A stretch of 64,000 nt of DNA from NCBI GenBank assembly GCA_020310875.1, contig CM035433.1:113413000-113476999 (forward strand), written 5' to 3'. A model generated the notes under the pieces. That model was not told where the DNA came from, made no database searches, and saw only the letters and a list, made by a program, of their open reading frames with translations. The stretch comes from Ceratopteris richardii. Its lineage: Eukaryota > Streptophyta > Polypodiopsida > Polypodiales > Pteridaceae. Positions 52,687 through 63,057 of this stretch are shown here, piece after piece (the first letter of the stretch is position 1; each line of letters begins with the position of its first letter). The translations under genes and the position numbers were made by a program.

Positions 52687-53922
52687 TTGGAAGCAGCAAT
52701 GGAGGGTTCCCCGCAGGAAATCGACCCAGAGAAATTCAAGGCCATTCCCTCAGAGAATATGCAAATTGTGTTAGAAACCCATGCCGACCTCCTGGAGGCC
52801 CATGCAGCATTGGAACGAGAAAGAGATGACCTACTCAAGCAACTGGCAACCCAGCAGGAGTCACCAAGCAAAGTCACCATCGCAGTTGACACGTCTGAAG
52901 AAGTCGAAAAACTCAGAGCAGAACTAGAAGAATTACGAAGTAGAGTCATGCAATACGAGCGTCAACCCTCTCCACTTGTAGAATCGGAACCTGAAGACTT
53001 AGTACCCATTGAAGTAGAGGAAACCTTCGAAGACCCATACGTTCCCATGCCTGCACCAGGGGGCAAGCAAACAGAAGAGGGCATGGACACCATCGAGATA
53101 GAGGCTCCTGAATGGATGCAGAGGATAGAGAAAGTGGCCACAACCCATGATGATAGAGTGGCAGTTCAGATAGCATCAATGTCACGATTAGAAGAGGTAG
53201 TTATAAAATCAGAGTACTTTCGAAACCTCTCCCATCATAGGTGGATCGGCACATCCGACGATTTGTATGTTCCTTTCTGTGTCTTAATGGCGGACTACAA
53301 TGCCGAAATCAAGCACCACACCTCAAAAGAACCAACCTCGGCTACACAGTTTGCACCGGACGACATCCTAGCAAGTGCCAAGCAGGGCAATATACATCAA
53401 CCGACGTGGAGGATTCGTCTACTGGAAACCTACCCAGAGATGTTAAGAACATGGAATAACATGCCTTTGTACATCAAATACAACCCATGCTACTGCCTCG
53501 TATTTCGAAGAAGGTCATGGCCGGAATACACAAAAACTGTGCTGACAACCAAAGGATGTGAGAAATGGCTCAATTATGTCTATTTAGCACCACCTAAAGG
53601 CCAACCTAACATAGGATATATGATTTCGACGATTCAGCATTGGGGGGTCCGGTTTAAAAATGTACCAGATGTCATGGCCCAAATGTGCCTTAAAATTTTT
53701 GAACTCATGTTGGTCACCTTCAGGACTTTCAAAAATGTCAAGGAACCTCATCTGTCAGCTCTTGGATTCAATGAAGGTAATCAGGACCTTGTCTACGACA
53801 TGAGCGCAACACCATCTATTAATGTTGTATATGCATGGCACGCACGTATCAAGTATCTACCAGCCTACTTCAAACAGACGTTTGAAGAAATGTTTGTCAC
53901 GGGATTCTGGGAATATCATTAA
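52687..53922 (+). CDS. Gy-L long 3' ORF, coiled coil plus unknown domain
   Basis: A 411-codon frame between integrase and the 3' LTR. Not recognised. Residues 20-100 form a coiled coil (MQIVLETHADLLEAHAALER, EEVEKLRAELEELRSRVMQY); 100-150 are acidic; 160-411 look globular and aromatic (VVIKSEYFRNLSHHRWIGTS, DDLYVPFCVLMADYNAEIKH, YNPCYCLVFRRRSWPEYTKT, GYMISTIQHWGVRFKNVPDV, YLPAYFKQTFEEMFVTGFWE). The stop at 53920-53922 is followed in the same frame by EIFIPRPSHLLQLFAVEQAL and further text to the LTR, so it may be a mutation. No transmembrane segment, so a classical envelope is unlikely. Gag-like coat function is possible but unproven. Confidence 0.6.
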   Translation: MEAAMEGSPQEIDPEKFKAIPSENMQIVLETHADLLEAHAALERERDDLLKQLATQQESPSKVTIAVDTSEEVEKLRAELEELRSRVMQYERQPSPLVESEPEDLVPIEVEETFEDPYVPMPAPGGKQTEEGMDTIEIEAPEWMQRIEKVATTHDDRVAVQIASMSRLEEVVIKSEYFRNLSHHRWIGTSDDLYVPFCVLMADYNAEIKHHTSKEPTSATQFAPDDILASAKQGNIHQPTWRIRLLETYPEMLRTWNNMPLYIKYNPCYCLVFRRRSWPEYTKTVLTTKGCEKWLNYVYLAPPKGQPNIGYMISTIQHWGVRFKNVPDVMAQMCLKIFELMLVTFRTFKNVKEPHLSALGFNEGNQDLVYDMSATPSINVVYAWHARIKYLPAYFKQTFEEMFVTGFWEYH

Positions 53923-54172
53923 GAGATATTCATTCCCAGACCATCACATTTATTACAGTTGTTTGCAGTGGAACAAGCTCTTCATTCAGAAAAGTTACGT
54001 ATACCACATCCAGCGGTTCCCGGGCCGGTAGATTGGGATGCTCTACTCACGGACTTGGCCAAAGGGTTGCAGATTGCAGAACATCACTTAGCACAAGACG
54101 TTGTTGAGTACTACATCCAACGACCCACCCAACAAGAGCCTGTCAGGGACGACAGACGCGAGAGAGGGGGGG
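53923..54172 (+). pseudogene. Gy-L 3' ORF continuation up to the LTR
   Basis: Same frame as the 52687 ORF after its stop: LFAVEQALHSEKLRIPHPAV, PGPVDWDALLTDLAKGLQIA, VVEYYIQRPTQQEP. It stays open through the polypurine tract and into the LTR, ending at TAA 54298-54300. Confidence 0.55.
54161..54172 (+). other. Gy-L polypurine tract
   Basis: AGAGAGGGGGGG directly before the TGTTGG of the 3' LTR. Confidence 0.9.
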
Positions 54173-54872
54173 TGTTGGAACTGAAGGACTCACAAGGCAA
54201 GGAAGCTTACGAAGGGAGTCAGAGAGAAGAGAAAGTACAAGCAGATAGAGCAGTCAACGACGATCTGGCAAGTAGGCCAATATTTTTTTCAAGACACTAA
54301 CGCATATAAAAGAGGTGGACACACAAGGAGAAGGAGCAAGTAGGGAGCTCCAGGAAATGTATGTCAAAATGATAGTAGAATCCCTACAAAAATAGTGATT
54401 TTCATCACTAACAATCATTGTAAATACCACTTCTTATTTTTGTAGCTCCATTTTGTGCAAGCCAAGGAGTCCTTGAGCTTGAGGAGCTTTAGAAGTATCT
54501 ACTTGTCAGTTTTCACATTTTTTAGACTTCGTTTGAACCTTCAAATAGGGGAGAGAACCTAATTTTTAACTAGGCCGGACACTAGGTCTGGACACGGCCA
54601 AAACCTAGTCAAAAACTATAAATAGAGCTAGAGAGCTCATTTTTGAGGTTAGCTTGTAATTGATCTAAACTTGTATGATCACTTTTGAAGTAATCTAAAA
54701 GAACTCCATTGTCTCTCTCTTTGTCTTACTGTGTGTGCGTGTGTGTGTATGTGTGCATGTTTGTGTGCTTCTCACTCACGCACTTGTGCCTTCACTTGCT
54801 CGAGGTCTTCATACCATCCTCTTGTCGTCCCGGATTGACATTAAAGGAGGTGCTACTCATCACTGAGCTACA
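54173..54872 (+). repeat. Gy-L 3' LTR, 700 bp
   Basis: Copy of 39533-40236 with about 15 substitutions and a 4-bp shorter TG tract. TATA box CTATAAATAG at 54616-54625. Followed by the CACCT duplication. Confidence 0.95.
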
Positions 54873-54877
54873 CACCT
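54873..54877. repeat. Target site duplication, right (CACCT)
   Basis: Matches 39528-39532 exactly; Copia-3 gag resumes after it. Confidence 0.95.
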
Positions 54878-55310
54878 CTTCCTCTTGAATTAAAATTCTG
54901 ATTATATCCACCATTATTCTGAGTATTATGCCAACAATCATTAGCTAAGTGATTTGTCTTACCACAATTCCAGCAAGCTTTGACTCCATCTTTATTACTC
55001 CTGCCTCTTCTTCTACCTTTGCCACCTCCTCTTCCTCTTAGGAAGTTGACTTGGCTAGTTGTACCTTCATCTTCATTTGCTTGTTGCCTTCCTTTGATAT
55101 TCTTCTTCTTATCCTTTGAGTACATTGCATGACCTGTACTTTTATCACTTTCTCCTTTGACATCCTGCTCAAAGGTTAGCATATGTCCTAGCAACTCATT
55201 TAAATCAGGAGTGAAATGATCAAGTGACAATTCAGTAGACAAAATGAATGGCTTCCATTTGTCATCACCTCTCAAACCTGTGAGGATTTGCCTTACCAAT
55301 TGTGAGCTTA
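54878..55310 (-). pseudogene. Copia-3 Gag, C-terminal half with zinc knuckle
   Basis: Minus-strand frame: MVRQILTGLRGDDKWKPFIL (the last capsid helix, equal to VRQMIVGI in Copia-2), LDHFTPDLNELLGHMLTFEQ, then basic linker and zinc knuckle CWNCGKTNHLANDC, then Asn/Gly-rich text into the Gy-L insertion. Gag residues before VRQIL are absent: the match to Copia stops at about 55300-55310, so Copia-3 lost its 5' end. Confidence 0.88.
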
Positions 55311-58189
55311 GGAAGTGATTGCTTTTTATGCACTAATGTGTTTCTATTTGGCAGAATAATATGTTTGATTGCAGGTACTTGAAGAGTTAATCAATTGGTT
55401 GATGAAAGGTATTTGCAAACTACATGGCTACATCTTGGTCAGGGGGGAATGCTGTTTTAGAAATGTAGCAATTTCAGTTCTGTGCTCTTCTATGAATGTG
55501 ACATGATGCTAGCTGAAAGTCTCCATTTGAGGGTTCATGGAGGCCATGTATTTTACCCAATGCTATAAGGAGTATGACACATGTTAGCACTACTATGAAA
55601 ACCAGTTTCCTATTATTTTTCTAGGGAATGTGCAGGAGACATTCATTGAGAAGGAGAAACCATGTCGGTGGTAGAGCCGTCCATCAACAATGAGAGTCAA
55701 ATAATTACCAATTTTTGGCATGAAGAGGAAGGGAAGCTATCTATTGAAGAGAGAAGGAGCTTGAGAGGGAGCTATGTGATTGGGTTCTTTCTTCTTTTAC
55801 CTCAACTCTCAGTTTCTCAGGCTGAAGGCAGAATTTGTGGAGGTACTGGTCTATCCTAACATGGAAGAGAATGAATGGTTTTTTGTCAGCCAGTGGCGAT
55901 GAACTTGTAGACAAAAGAGGCCTTGAGATATCAAATCAAAAGCTGCTAAAAAAGGAGAGAAAAACGGTCAGCATGTTCTTGTTTTATCTCTAGGTAGCTA
56001 GAATGTAGAAGATGCCAGAATCCGTTTTGGGGACAGGTGACACTAAAGAGGAGGTTGCGGAATTGCGCAATTTTTTTGTCTTGCTCACGGTGCCTAAACA
56101 ATAAGGTGAAGTCGAACGCTTACAGGAAAGGGGGGGGGGGACAGATGCGCAGACTCGAGGAGAGGAGGTTAATTTGCTCTATTTCAGAACAAGGGGTTTT
56201 TCTGCTCTCTCGAAAAGTGTAGAGAGACATGAGCAAAAGAAAATAGGATGGTGGAAAAGTGGTGCTCTTGAAGCTTATCTGTGTTTTCTTCACACGGACA
56301 CCATGAGTTCTTGGCATGACAGTCGATCATAAGCGATGAAGAATTTTGTATCTTCATTAATGTCAACACTGCACTTATGACGATTGGGAGATCGGGCTAA
56401 TTCTTCTGCGCTATACTTCTGCACGCTTATGAAGAGAGCGAGGAAACAGGAAGAGCTTATGACAGGTATGAAGAGTGATCATTTTGAGTTTTTGGTGGTA
56501 CGCATAAAGAGCATAACTGGATGGAGAAAAGCCTTTCAAGAAAGCTTCGTGTATAACAACCTCTGAGGAGCGATGAAAATTGTTGGGAAGAGATGGAAGG
56601 AAGAAGAAGCAAGGAGTATGCGTGGGTCCGTACTTTGAATGGGAGCAGACATCAGGAAGGCACACCACTCAAAATGACAAAGCATCCGTTGTGAGAAGAG
56701 TAGACATATGCAGAGAGGTCCAGAGCAAAAGCTGACTTGAGCAGGGATGATGAACCAAAGCAGAAGCACGTCAAGAGAAAAGGAGGGGGCGCAGGATCCA
56801 TAGTCTTCAGCCTGAGAGTTTACAATAGATCCTCAAAGGTTTTTGAATGCATCTAATGAGCTCAAAAAGATCATCAAATAGATCAGGCCAAAAGCAACTT
56901 GGCGACGCTATGCATACAACATAATCCCTGGTCAAGGTGCTGCTAGTTTGAAGGTCAGAACTCGAGTCTAGTATGGTTTTGCATTTTAATTTTTGGTTTT
57001 TGTCTTTCCTGCGCTCCATTTGACATAGAACAGTGAACGGAAGACCTCCCAAGTTTACAACTCAAGTCATGGGGGGCATGTTTGTTTGAAAAGTACTTCA
57101 ATTGCTAGCACGGTTCTTAGCGTGATGTTCAATTATGGTTTTCAAATAAATTCTGATATGCCTTTTGAGGTGTGTGATTCATTGCCTTTACTTGTCAATC
57201 TTTTTTAGAAGAAGCAACAAAAGGGAATATGATATCGTTGCATTATGCATCAACCTAGCTTCCCCTTAAATGGATAAACTGGGTTGATGTGTTCTGACCG
57301 GTTATCTATACATGGGGAAGTAAAATGAGAGTTGAGTTGGTTTTAAGACTCATGATTTATGCACAATAAAAAGGAAGTTACCAAGACAATAGGGAATCAA
57401 TTCAAGATTTGGGTTGCAGGCACGCACACTCTTGGTGCTTGTCTTGTTGTTAAATATTGACCTGCACTCCACTCGCAGCTAAGGGCTTAGGTAGATGAGG
57501 TTGTCGATTATCAAAGCTTGCCAGGTTCTCAAGTCACAAGTGTGGAATGTCTATCACACACAACCGGGGGGGGGGGGGGGGGGGGGAACACATAGTCGAA
57601 AAAAATTTCCTAGACCTTTATTTAAGTGACTAATATTGCTTTGGCCTGCTCCCTTGCGATAAAGCATAACATCATAGAGGCTACCTATTTTCCCTCCGAA
57701 CCATTTGCCAAACTAGGATGAAGAGCAAAGGGTGAATCACCGGTGGCAGATTTTGGTGATTTGGCCATAGTATTTCTTGTTTAGCGATTAACCCTCCATC
57801 TGAAATAACTCCCCATAGGTTTGTCTATCGAGGCTCATGTTATGGTAATCTATGTTCATTAGGACCTCACTAAAGGAGGGGTCCGTGTCATAATTTCAGT
57901 GTTTAAGGAGCAATAAATCATTGAGGGCATAGAGAGGATCGGTGCCCTTGTATAACCGATAACGTCAACCTTGGATGCTTCAACTCACCTCCTTCCTTTC
58001 CATCCAGCAATTGAAAAGACTTAAGAGAGACCCACGAAACCAATCAAATGAGAGATGTCTTTGTGCTTTCACTCAATGTATTGGTTAAGTTCCACTGATA
58101 TTCTTATGAATCACTTGTTCCCATGCCAATGATAAGTGGCATCAATTGGTTGCTAGTATTTTGTAAGTTTAAAACTTCCTTTTCTTCAT
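55311..58189. other. No gene seen; probably includes the Gy-M2 5' LTR start
   Basis: No coding region could be supported. It has two G homopolymers (11 G at 56130-56140 and 21 G at 57566-57586). The Gy-M2 5' LTR must begin somewhere here, but its start was not found because the matching 3' LTR runs off the window. Confidence 0.45.
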
Positions 58190-58564
58190 CGCTCGTGAGA
58201 GTCTATGTATGAAAGCGTGTGAGTGTCTGAAAAAAAAAAAGAAACAAAGCAGGGTATATAGGTAAGGGGGCATGCGTGTGGATGGGAAAATGATGGTATG
58301 TGAGTATACATATGTGGGTGCGTGAACATAAGTGTGTGTGAGTGTGTGAGTGTGCAGGAGGTAAAAGGAAGAGTGAGAGAAAGAGAGTGCATGAGAGTAA
58401 GAGGGCTTGGGAGAGCTATAGTGCATATGTACGAGTATGTCCGAGATAGTGAAATTATAGGTACAATTGAGGCTCAAGCAATACAAGCCGATTAGTTTGA
58501 GGTGATATGAGCACACCGTAAGCGTCTCTCAGCATCACTTTCCCTAGGACTAGGAGTGCAAACA
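58190..58564 (+). repeat. Gy-M2 5' LTR, 3' portion
   Basis: Shares the G/T-rich text of the Gy-M1 LTR (compare 58260-58390 with 19235-19380). Ends AAACA five bases before the primer site. The start is unknown. Confidence 0.6.
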
Positions 58565-58568
58565 TTTT

Positions 58569-58586
58569 TGTGCGTTTGCTGGGAAA
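58569..58586 (+). other. Gy-M2 primer binding site
   Basis: TGTGCGTTTGCTGGGAAA, equivalent to 10237-10254 in Gy-M1 with a one-base loss and substitutions. The following 80 bp are almost the same in both elements. Confidence 0.65.
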
Positions 58587-58672
58587 AGCTTGGCACATCT
58601 CTATAAGAGAGTGCCATAGGCTCGCCTAGCGCCACATGTTGCCGAGCTTGCGGACCCTAGATCTTCTAGTAC

Positions 58673-60230
58673 ATGAGCGAGGGGGGCTCATCCTCAGGAG
58701 CAACACAAATGCAAAGAGAGGAACGCGCTCAGAGAAGAGCCCTTGAAAGAGAAAGGAAGAGGTGGGAGTTGCAAGGTGAGTCGACCTCGACTAGCTCAAG
58801 GAAATCTGCCAAAAACGTGTACTCTCGTAGGAGAGTCGCGAATCAAGTGCAAAAGTTTGAAGGAGGGATCCTGAGGCCGCGTGCACTAAATTTCTGGGAT
58901 CGAAGTGATATTGACATCACACCTCTGTTCGAAATGGCTCAATGGATTTCGGTTCATTTGGGGGACTTCACCAAGTTCTCAGGTGCTTGGGACGAGGATC
59001 CGGATAGTTTTATCCACCTGTTTGAGGTTACTTGTGAGGCCAATGAGGTAGTTGACGAGGGTCAAAGGTTGAGGATTTTTCCAGCTATTCTCCGAGATGA
59101 GGCAGCAAATTGGTATGGGAATCTGACACCACAAGAGTGTGGAACTTATCAGATGCTCAAGGAAGCCTTCTTGGCAAAGTTTCGACGACAAGGCTTCCAA
59201 GATAGATTGGCCCAACAGATGGATTACCTACGACAGGGAGTCAATGAAAGCATCAATAACTACATTCAGAGAATGGAAACCTTGGTAAGAAAGATGGGCG
59301 CGAATGCACCGAACAATGAGACATTGAAAAGAAGATTAATTGCGGGATTGAGAGATCCTACGGCGCAGCAGCATATCAGCCTGACAAGACCTGCAACTTT
59401 AATAGATGCTAAGGAACAAGCAAGGCTTTGGGAGGAAGTACAATTATGTCAACAGAGGAAGATGGAGCTCTTATACGAGCCAATGGGAGCCAAGGAAACA
59501 TACCGATGAAAGATCCTGGCCAAGGAAGTCCCGCATTGACTACCCCAGCTTTTGTAGCTGCCACTAGCACGCCAGGTGAGGTAAAGCCTTCGCTAACTGA
59601 AGAACAAATATTGGAGTTGGTCACACAAGCTATAAAAGCTGCCACAATGACCCAAGAAACATACACAGTAAAACCAGAGGTAACTACAAACCCGAATCAA
59701 GTGTTTCGATCAAATACATGGTGTGGAAAGTGCCATGGTTACGGCCATCTGGCTTCACAATGTCCTACAGTCTCGAGAGTATTCACAGATAGATCGCCAC
59801 CTAGAATGCATTGTACTTTTTGTGGAAGGACTAATCACACGAAGGATCGATGTTACAACAAGAGGGCCTATGAAGAGCGGACCATGAAATCGGGAGATAC
59901 AAGAGAAAGATCCTACACATATTTGCCTGCTCAAAGTGTCCCGCCTACATCTCGTTGGGAAAATAGAAAAACTTATGGATATGGTGTTCAGGGTTAGGAG
60001 GAGACTATCCAAGAGGAGTTGCACGTGATCAAAGAAGAGATGGTCCAATCCAGTGCTGGAGATGTCATTGCTTTGGCCATACTCAATCTAGATGTCCAAA
60101 CGAAAAGAAACCAGTTGATTATACCCCACTATGTAGGTACTGTAGTGAGAGGGCCACTTTGATGAAGATTGTCCAAAACGAAGAGCTATCGCTGGAAAGG
60201 AAAAAGGACCAGTAGGGTCCTCGAATTATG
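58673..60230 (+). pseudogene. Gy-M2 Gag with four zinc knuckles
   Basis: First frame 58673-59509 holds the basic N-terminus (SRKSAKNVYSRRRVANQVQK) and capsid (FEMAQWISVHLGDFTKFSGA, NNYIQRMETLVRKMGANAPN). A one-base change near 59490 shifts the frame; 59490-59997 continues with CGKCHGYGHLASQC and CTFCGRTNHTKDRC. After another shift a third knuckle is readable at about 60051-60090 (CWRCHCFGHTQSRC) and a fourth follows at about 60130-60175, broken by a one-base loss but with its last Cys codon kept. Gag would coat the RNA; this copy cannot make full-length Gag. Confidence 0.82.
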
Positions 60231-60431
60231 TTGATACTCAGATGCATTCCACAACGAGAGCTGAAGAGCACGTTCCTACAATCGGAGTAGTGTTCAAGAC
60301 ACCGAACCCTCAAGAAGGCTCTAGCTCGTCAATGCACTTTGTGGATGCTTACCAGGCCAAGAAACTGCATAAAGAGCCAACTGTGGCAGTAGTCAGAAGG
60401 ACCCAAGAGTATTCAAAGAAACATCGAGAAG

Positions 60432-61406
60432 GTGAAAGCAAAGAAGCGAGTCAAGAGAAGAGAGGCAGAAAACCAAGTTGGAGGATTTGCTGAGCAGCAA
60501 GAGTTTGAGGATGGGGAAGAGATAGAGATTCTTCCACTAGTGACCAAGGAGTTTGTGCCAGGCATAGCACCATTCCCCGAAAGATTAAGGGCTCCAAAAT
60601 GTAGGAAGGAAAGACAAAGTTTGGAGGAAGTGGACATCGTAAAGCTGCTCGCTGACATGAAAGTCACATTGGGCATTGGCACATTGCTGAAATGTTCACC
60701 TCTATATAGGAAACAATTCTACAACGAATATATTAAGAAGCCGAGTAAAGCTCTAGAGAAAAAGAGACAAGATAAAGATGTCCAAGGTATGATTCAAAGT
60801 ATTACGACGCAAATTGATTCGAATGCTCCAGCTGTGACAGTCGAGATTAAAGGGTATGCAGTCCCAGGTGCTCAGTTAGATAGTGGAGCCGTGGTCAACC
60901 TTATGGCTGAGTACATGATGAAAGCTTTGGGCCTCAACCACATGGAGGAAACTCCAATGTCCTTGAGGATGGCAGATCAAACGCAAGTAAAGCCTGCAGG
61001 TCTTTTGAAGAATGTAAGCACCATTGTGGGCAGTCTAGAATTCAAAGTTGATTATCTGATAGTAAGACCAAGGACCTCAGAGACCACCTTCTCGATCTTA
61101 CTCGGACGGCCATGGCTTATGCAAGCCAATTGTGTGCATGGCTGGCGCACATGTTTCATTTCAATAGGGCCAAAGTCTGATCGGATTCAAATACAAGTAT
61201 CCCCAAACTCGAGCAACAAGAAGAAGACAATAATAGTCGATGAGATGGAAAAGAAAGAAAAGGAGAAAGCAAGGCAAGAGATTGCACGAGCTAGGTTTTC
61301 TTTGAACACGGACACCTACAAGAATCTGCTTCAAGACAGGTTCAACTTACAGCTCTCCAAGAATCAAGATACAAAGATGGGAGAATATCAAAATCCATTG
61401 CTCTAG
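60432..61406 (+). pseudogene. Gy-M2 linker and retropepsin
   Basis: Frame with the charged linker (VKRREAENQVGGFAEQQEFE), PGIAPFPERLRAPKC, then protease: VEIKGYAVPGAQ, LDSGAVVNLMAEYMMKAL, MADQTQVKPAGLLKNV and SILLGRPWLMQ (canonical, unlike Gy-M1). A TAG at 61404-61406 splits it from the next part, which stays in the same frame. Confidence 0.85.
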
Positions 61407-62036
61407 AAAGACGATTCTGATCAAGAACTGCTAGGATGGTTGGCAAGTACAGGCGATGCTGAGTGCTATACAATGCACATCGACCAAGTGGAGAAAGAGA
61501 AGAAAATGAGTCAGGTGGTGGATCCTCATGCAAGGAGAGAAAACTCTTCGAAGAATGGGAAATGCTCTTTCGGAACTTGTGATCAAGGATCTCATCAAAA
61601 GTTGACAAGGAACCAAGACAATCAGTTATCCTCTGGCAAGGGTACATGCAAAGGAGAGCACGAGGGCAACGGTAGATCCGGGAGAGAAAAGTGGTGTGTG
61701 GATCACGATAGTTCTAGTAAGGAATTAGTTGATCGAAAGGAGAACCTCTTGAAAACAAGAGATAAGGAGAACCAAGGTGGTGGTAAAGAGAGGATTTTCA
61801 AACATGAAGGATTGGAGAAAAAACATGCATTAGGAAATGCACCAGAAAAGAGGACAGTGAGTAAAGTGCTTCATGTAAACAAGACGTGTAGGAATGGCGA
61901 TGACCTAAAGGATTTAGGATTGGCTCATGCCGAGCATGCCAGAGTTATTCGAAGGAGGTTTGATTGGATTAGATGTCAGGATGGCGAGCAGAACGTACAA
62001 AGATCGATAAGTGAATGTGCATGGAAAGGACTTTGA
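61407..62036 (+). CDS. Gy-M2 post-protease domain in place of RT, unknown function
   Basis: Same frame as the protease after one stop, open to TGA at 62034-62036. The first 25 residues (DDSDQELLGWLAS, then CYTMHIDQVEKEKKMS) align with the Gy-M1 region after protease. The next 160 residues are hydrophilic, rich in Lys, Asn, Gly and Glu with several Cys and His (CSFGTCDQGSHQKLTRNQDN, KWCVDHDSSSKELVDRKENL, LGLAHAEHARVIRRRFDWIR) and match nothing I know. Gy-M1 has AGHARVI at the comparable place, so a diverged linker is possible. In Gy-M1 this linker leads to RT; here it ends. Confidence 0.5.
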   Translation, partial: KDDSDQELLGWLASTGDAECYTMHIDQVEKEKKMSQVVDPHARRENSSKNGKCSFGTCDQGSHQKLTRNQDNQLSSGKGTCKGEHEGNGRSGREKWCVDHDSSSKELVDRKENLLKTRDKENQGGGKERIFKHEGLEKKHALGNAPEKRTVSKVLHVNKTCRNGDDLKDLGLAHAEHARVIRRRFDWIRCQDGEQNVQRSISECAWKGL

Positions 62037-62227
62037 GTGAGCCGTTGGATGATGACACTTTTTTGGGTGATTTGGATGTTCTTACGAGAGATGTGTGGTT
62101 GGATACGAGGACGAAGCGAGAAGGCCTTTCTCTACTTTTTCATTCAATTTACCTTTTGTTTGCTTGAATTGCAGAAACCGGTAAACCAAGTGTGTTACTG
62201 TGCAGGTCACTGAGGACTAGGCGACCG

Positions 62228-62578
62228 ATGGCTGATCAAGTATACCAGAGCGCTCTATTTGACCTTGTCGTATATTTTTTAGATCAAGCGTTAGAAAGCA
62301 TGGAGATATCGGTTGAGAGAATGCAGACAAACTATGACGTGGAGGAGGCACACTGGCTTGTATGCTTTTGGAATCAAGGTATGGACATTGACTTTCCATT
62401 CCCCAAATTCGAAGCGTATCTACTTAGTTGGGCTGGATATGCCAAGGATCGGTACTTCTACTACGACAGCATGATGGAATTGCCTAACGAGGTAAATGAT
62501 ATCTATTGGGCTTGGGCAGATGTGTTAACGATAGGTAGTGATGACGGAGCTCCTGAAGTTGAGCCTGACTTGCCCTAG
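62228..62578 (+). CDS. Gy-M2 extra 3' ORF (MADQ ORF), unknown function
   Basis: An intact 116-codon ORF, the partner of 16007-16360. Starts MADQVYQSALFDLVVYFLDQ; shared core YDVEEAHWLVCF, then NQG, then YLL; shared end block PNEVNDIYWAWAD and IGSDDGAPEVEPD. Differences are mostly conservative (Ile/Val, Phe/Leu, Tyr/Phe), and the single length change inside is one codon. The start is supported because similarity to Gy-M1 begins at this ATG; only loose similarity exists upstream. TGTGCAG at about 62200-62206 could be a splice acceptor. No known family was recognised. Confidence 0.7.
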   Translation: MADQVYQSALFDLVVYFLDQALESMEISVERMQTNYDVEEAHWLVCFWNQGMDIDFPFPKFEAYLLSWAGYAKDRYFYYDSMMELPNEVNDIYWAWADVLTIGSDDGAPEVEPDLP

Positions 62579-62944
62579 GGAAGTCGTCAGGATACGAGTA
62601 CGAGGTGAGGCTATATGAGACATCCCGGAGACCCACATTCTAGATCATCTAAGGATAGGTATATGAGGGACCAAGGCATAACCGGTTGTAGTTACCTAGT
62701 GAAAAGTCAAATCGATGAATACATATGTAGTGTATGTAATTGAGAGAATGGAGTGAAGAGGTGGTTGATCTGTCAAAAGTTAGAGTGTGTATGTTTGCAT
62801 GCATGTGTGGGAAAAGTGGGGAGCAACCCTTTCTTCCTCTCCCTAATTCTCAGGACTGGGGCAAATTAATTAACTATGAAAAAAAAAGAAAAAAAAAGGA
62901 AAGAAAAGAAAAAAAAAACATTGTGTTGTTGTGATTGTACCAAC
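62579..62944 (+). other. Gy-M2 3' untranslated region
   Basis: No gene. Carries the family's CTCTCCCTAATTCTCAGG stretch (about 62838-62855) and A/G tract (62878-62919) in the same order as Gy-M1. Confidence 0.6.
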
Positions 62945-63027
62945 GCGCTATGGTGGGCTAGTAGGTGGGTGGAGTTATCCTAGCCGGGTGGTTAGGACCA
63001 CAAGCCGCAGCTAGTTTCGCCATAGGC
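62945..63027 (+). repeat. Structured repeat unit 1, Gy-M2
   Basis: Outer stem CTATGG near the start with CCATAG near the end. Inner hairpin CCTAGCCGGGTGGTTAGG at 62979-62996 (7-bp stem with one G-U pair). Followed by a conserved CCACAAGCCGCAGCTAGTTTC-like tail. Confidence 0.7.
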
Positions 63028-63057
63028 TTGGGATGTATATGTTTGTGTCTTAGCTAC

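Larger units (their letters stand above)
39533..54872 (+). mobile_element. Gy-L: 15.3 kb Tat/Ogre-like Gypsy element
   Basis: A structurally complete LTR element inserted in Copia-3 gag: 704-bp and 700-bp LTRs, primer site, 1.8 kb leader with palindrome array, ORF1, gag, protease, RT, RNase H, integrase, a second protease-like domain, further ORFs, polypurine tract and target duplication. Size, the extra ORF before Gag and the primer site fit the Tat/Ogre group; lineage is inferred, no tree was made. The LTRs differ at roughly 15 positions plus a 4-bp length change by eye. Stops and frameshifts occur in ORF1/gag, RT, integrase and the 3' ORF, so it is not autonomous now. Confidence 0.95.
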
